Made by a program: the position numbers and the translations under genes. 64,000 nucleotides of DNA, taken from contig CM060709.1 in NCBI GenBank assembly GCA_030686995.1, forward strand, positions 124,526,373 through 124,590,372, given 5' to 3'. A model generated the notes under the pieces. The model searched no databases, was not told where the DNA came from, and was given only the letters and a program-made list of their open reading frames with translations. This document shows, piece after piece, positions 63,800 through 64,000 of the stretch. This DNA comes from Artemisia argyi (taxonomy: Eukaryota; Streptophyta; Magnoliopsida; Asterales; Asteraceae). Every line of letters begins with the position of its first letter. Within the stretch, counting starts at the first letter, position 1.

Positions 63800-64000
63800 C
63801 ACCTCTCACAGGATTTAACACACCTGGAAGTGATGAGAATAGTATGAAACTAATTTGTTTTGATGTACATCTAGTCATTTGTTGCTGCAAAGAAGGGAGC
63901 TTTCAAGTATATGCTTATCATAGAGATTCTGCTGATGATACTTCTTTGCTGGTGCTATTTTATTACAATCCTCTTGGTATGTTACTTTAAAGATCTATCA
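63800..64000. other. Tail of element B, nothing recognised
   Basis: No ORF and no LTR start before the window ends. TTCTGCTGATGA at 63927 again carries the CTGCTGA core. Confidence 0.5.

Larger units (their letters stand above)
51273..64000 (+). mobile_element. Sirevirus-like Ty1/copia element B with accessory genes; 3' LTR outside window
   Basis: 5' LTR, primer site, gag, pol, triple polypurine element, divergent accessory ORFs, poly(A) tract and pseudoknot module follow in order. No second TGTTGGGAATTC LTR is seen before 64000, so the element is longer than 12.7 kb or contains an insertion. It is nested in A at AATTT (51268-51272), the predicted target duplication. The large coiled-coil gag and the extra ORF after pol fit the Sirevirus (SIRE/Maximus) group. 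Confidence 0.85.

Overview
The window looks like an intergenic, transposon-packed stretch of a flowering-plant nuclear genome. It is AT-rich, has nested LTR retrotransposons, foldback MITEs, a CACTA element and a tRNA-derived SINE, and contains one host gene with plant-type introns. The retroelement protein families (Athila gag-pol, Sirevirus-like copia polyproteins, and extra ORFs downstream of copia pol) are most familiar to me from Asteraceae. That placement is inference, not proof.

Layout. 1-12386: a young Athila-type Ty3/gypsy element whose 5' LTR is cut by the window edge; pol is broken by one frameshift. It sits inside a Sirevirus-like Ty1/copia remnant (12387-17415), where integrase is fused in frame to an accessory domain and a second accessory gene has its own TATA box. 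17417-20805: foldback and Harbinger-like elements. 20988-24647: a five-exon GDSL esterase/lipase gene with foldback elements in its first three introns. 24909-26180 and 43411-44280: decayed copia pieces, possibly halves of one element. 26802 to about 37900: a CACTA-like element on the minus strand with a TNPA-like gene, subterminal palindromes, a 41-bp higher-order minisatellite, captured gene pieces and a 3.8-kb solo LTR of the Athila family with a clear ATCTC duplication. 38374-38590: a SINE with 18-bp duplications. 39620-42628: a probable old gypsy LTR. 44730-64000: two sibling Sirevirus-like copies, B inserted into the RNase H of A. B continues beyond pol into a triple polypurine/palindrome element, a divergent pair of accessory ORFs (149 aa antisense, 1153 aa sense), a long poly(A) tract and a structured noncoding module.

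Main discovery candidate. The noncoding segment before the 3' LTR of the gypsy element (8388-8751) and the segment after the 1153-aa ORF of the copia element (63378-63787) are homologous. Each contains four units that can fold as H-type pseudoknots, separated by hairpins. Stems are kept by compensatory base changes between the two copies (A-T to T-A swaps, and re-paired loop/tail helices). Both modules follow a long genomic poly(A) run. An encoded poly(A) followed by tandem pseudoknots resembles 3' ends of some plant RNA viruses; here it is shared by two unrelated retrotransposon superfamilies. I know of no description of it.

The second theme is that the copia elements carry extra genes with apparent own promoters. 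One such promoter region repeats the palindromic boxes of the element's LTR; another shares CTGCTGAAG motifs with the LTR U3.
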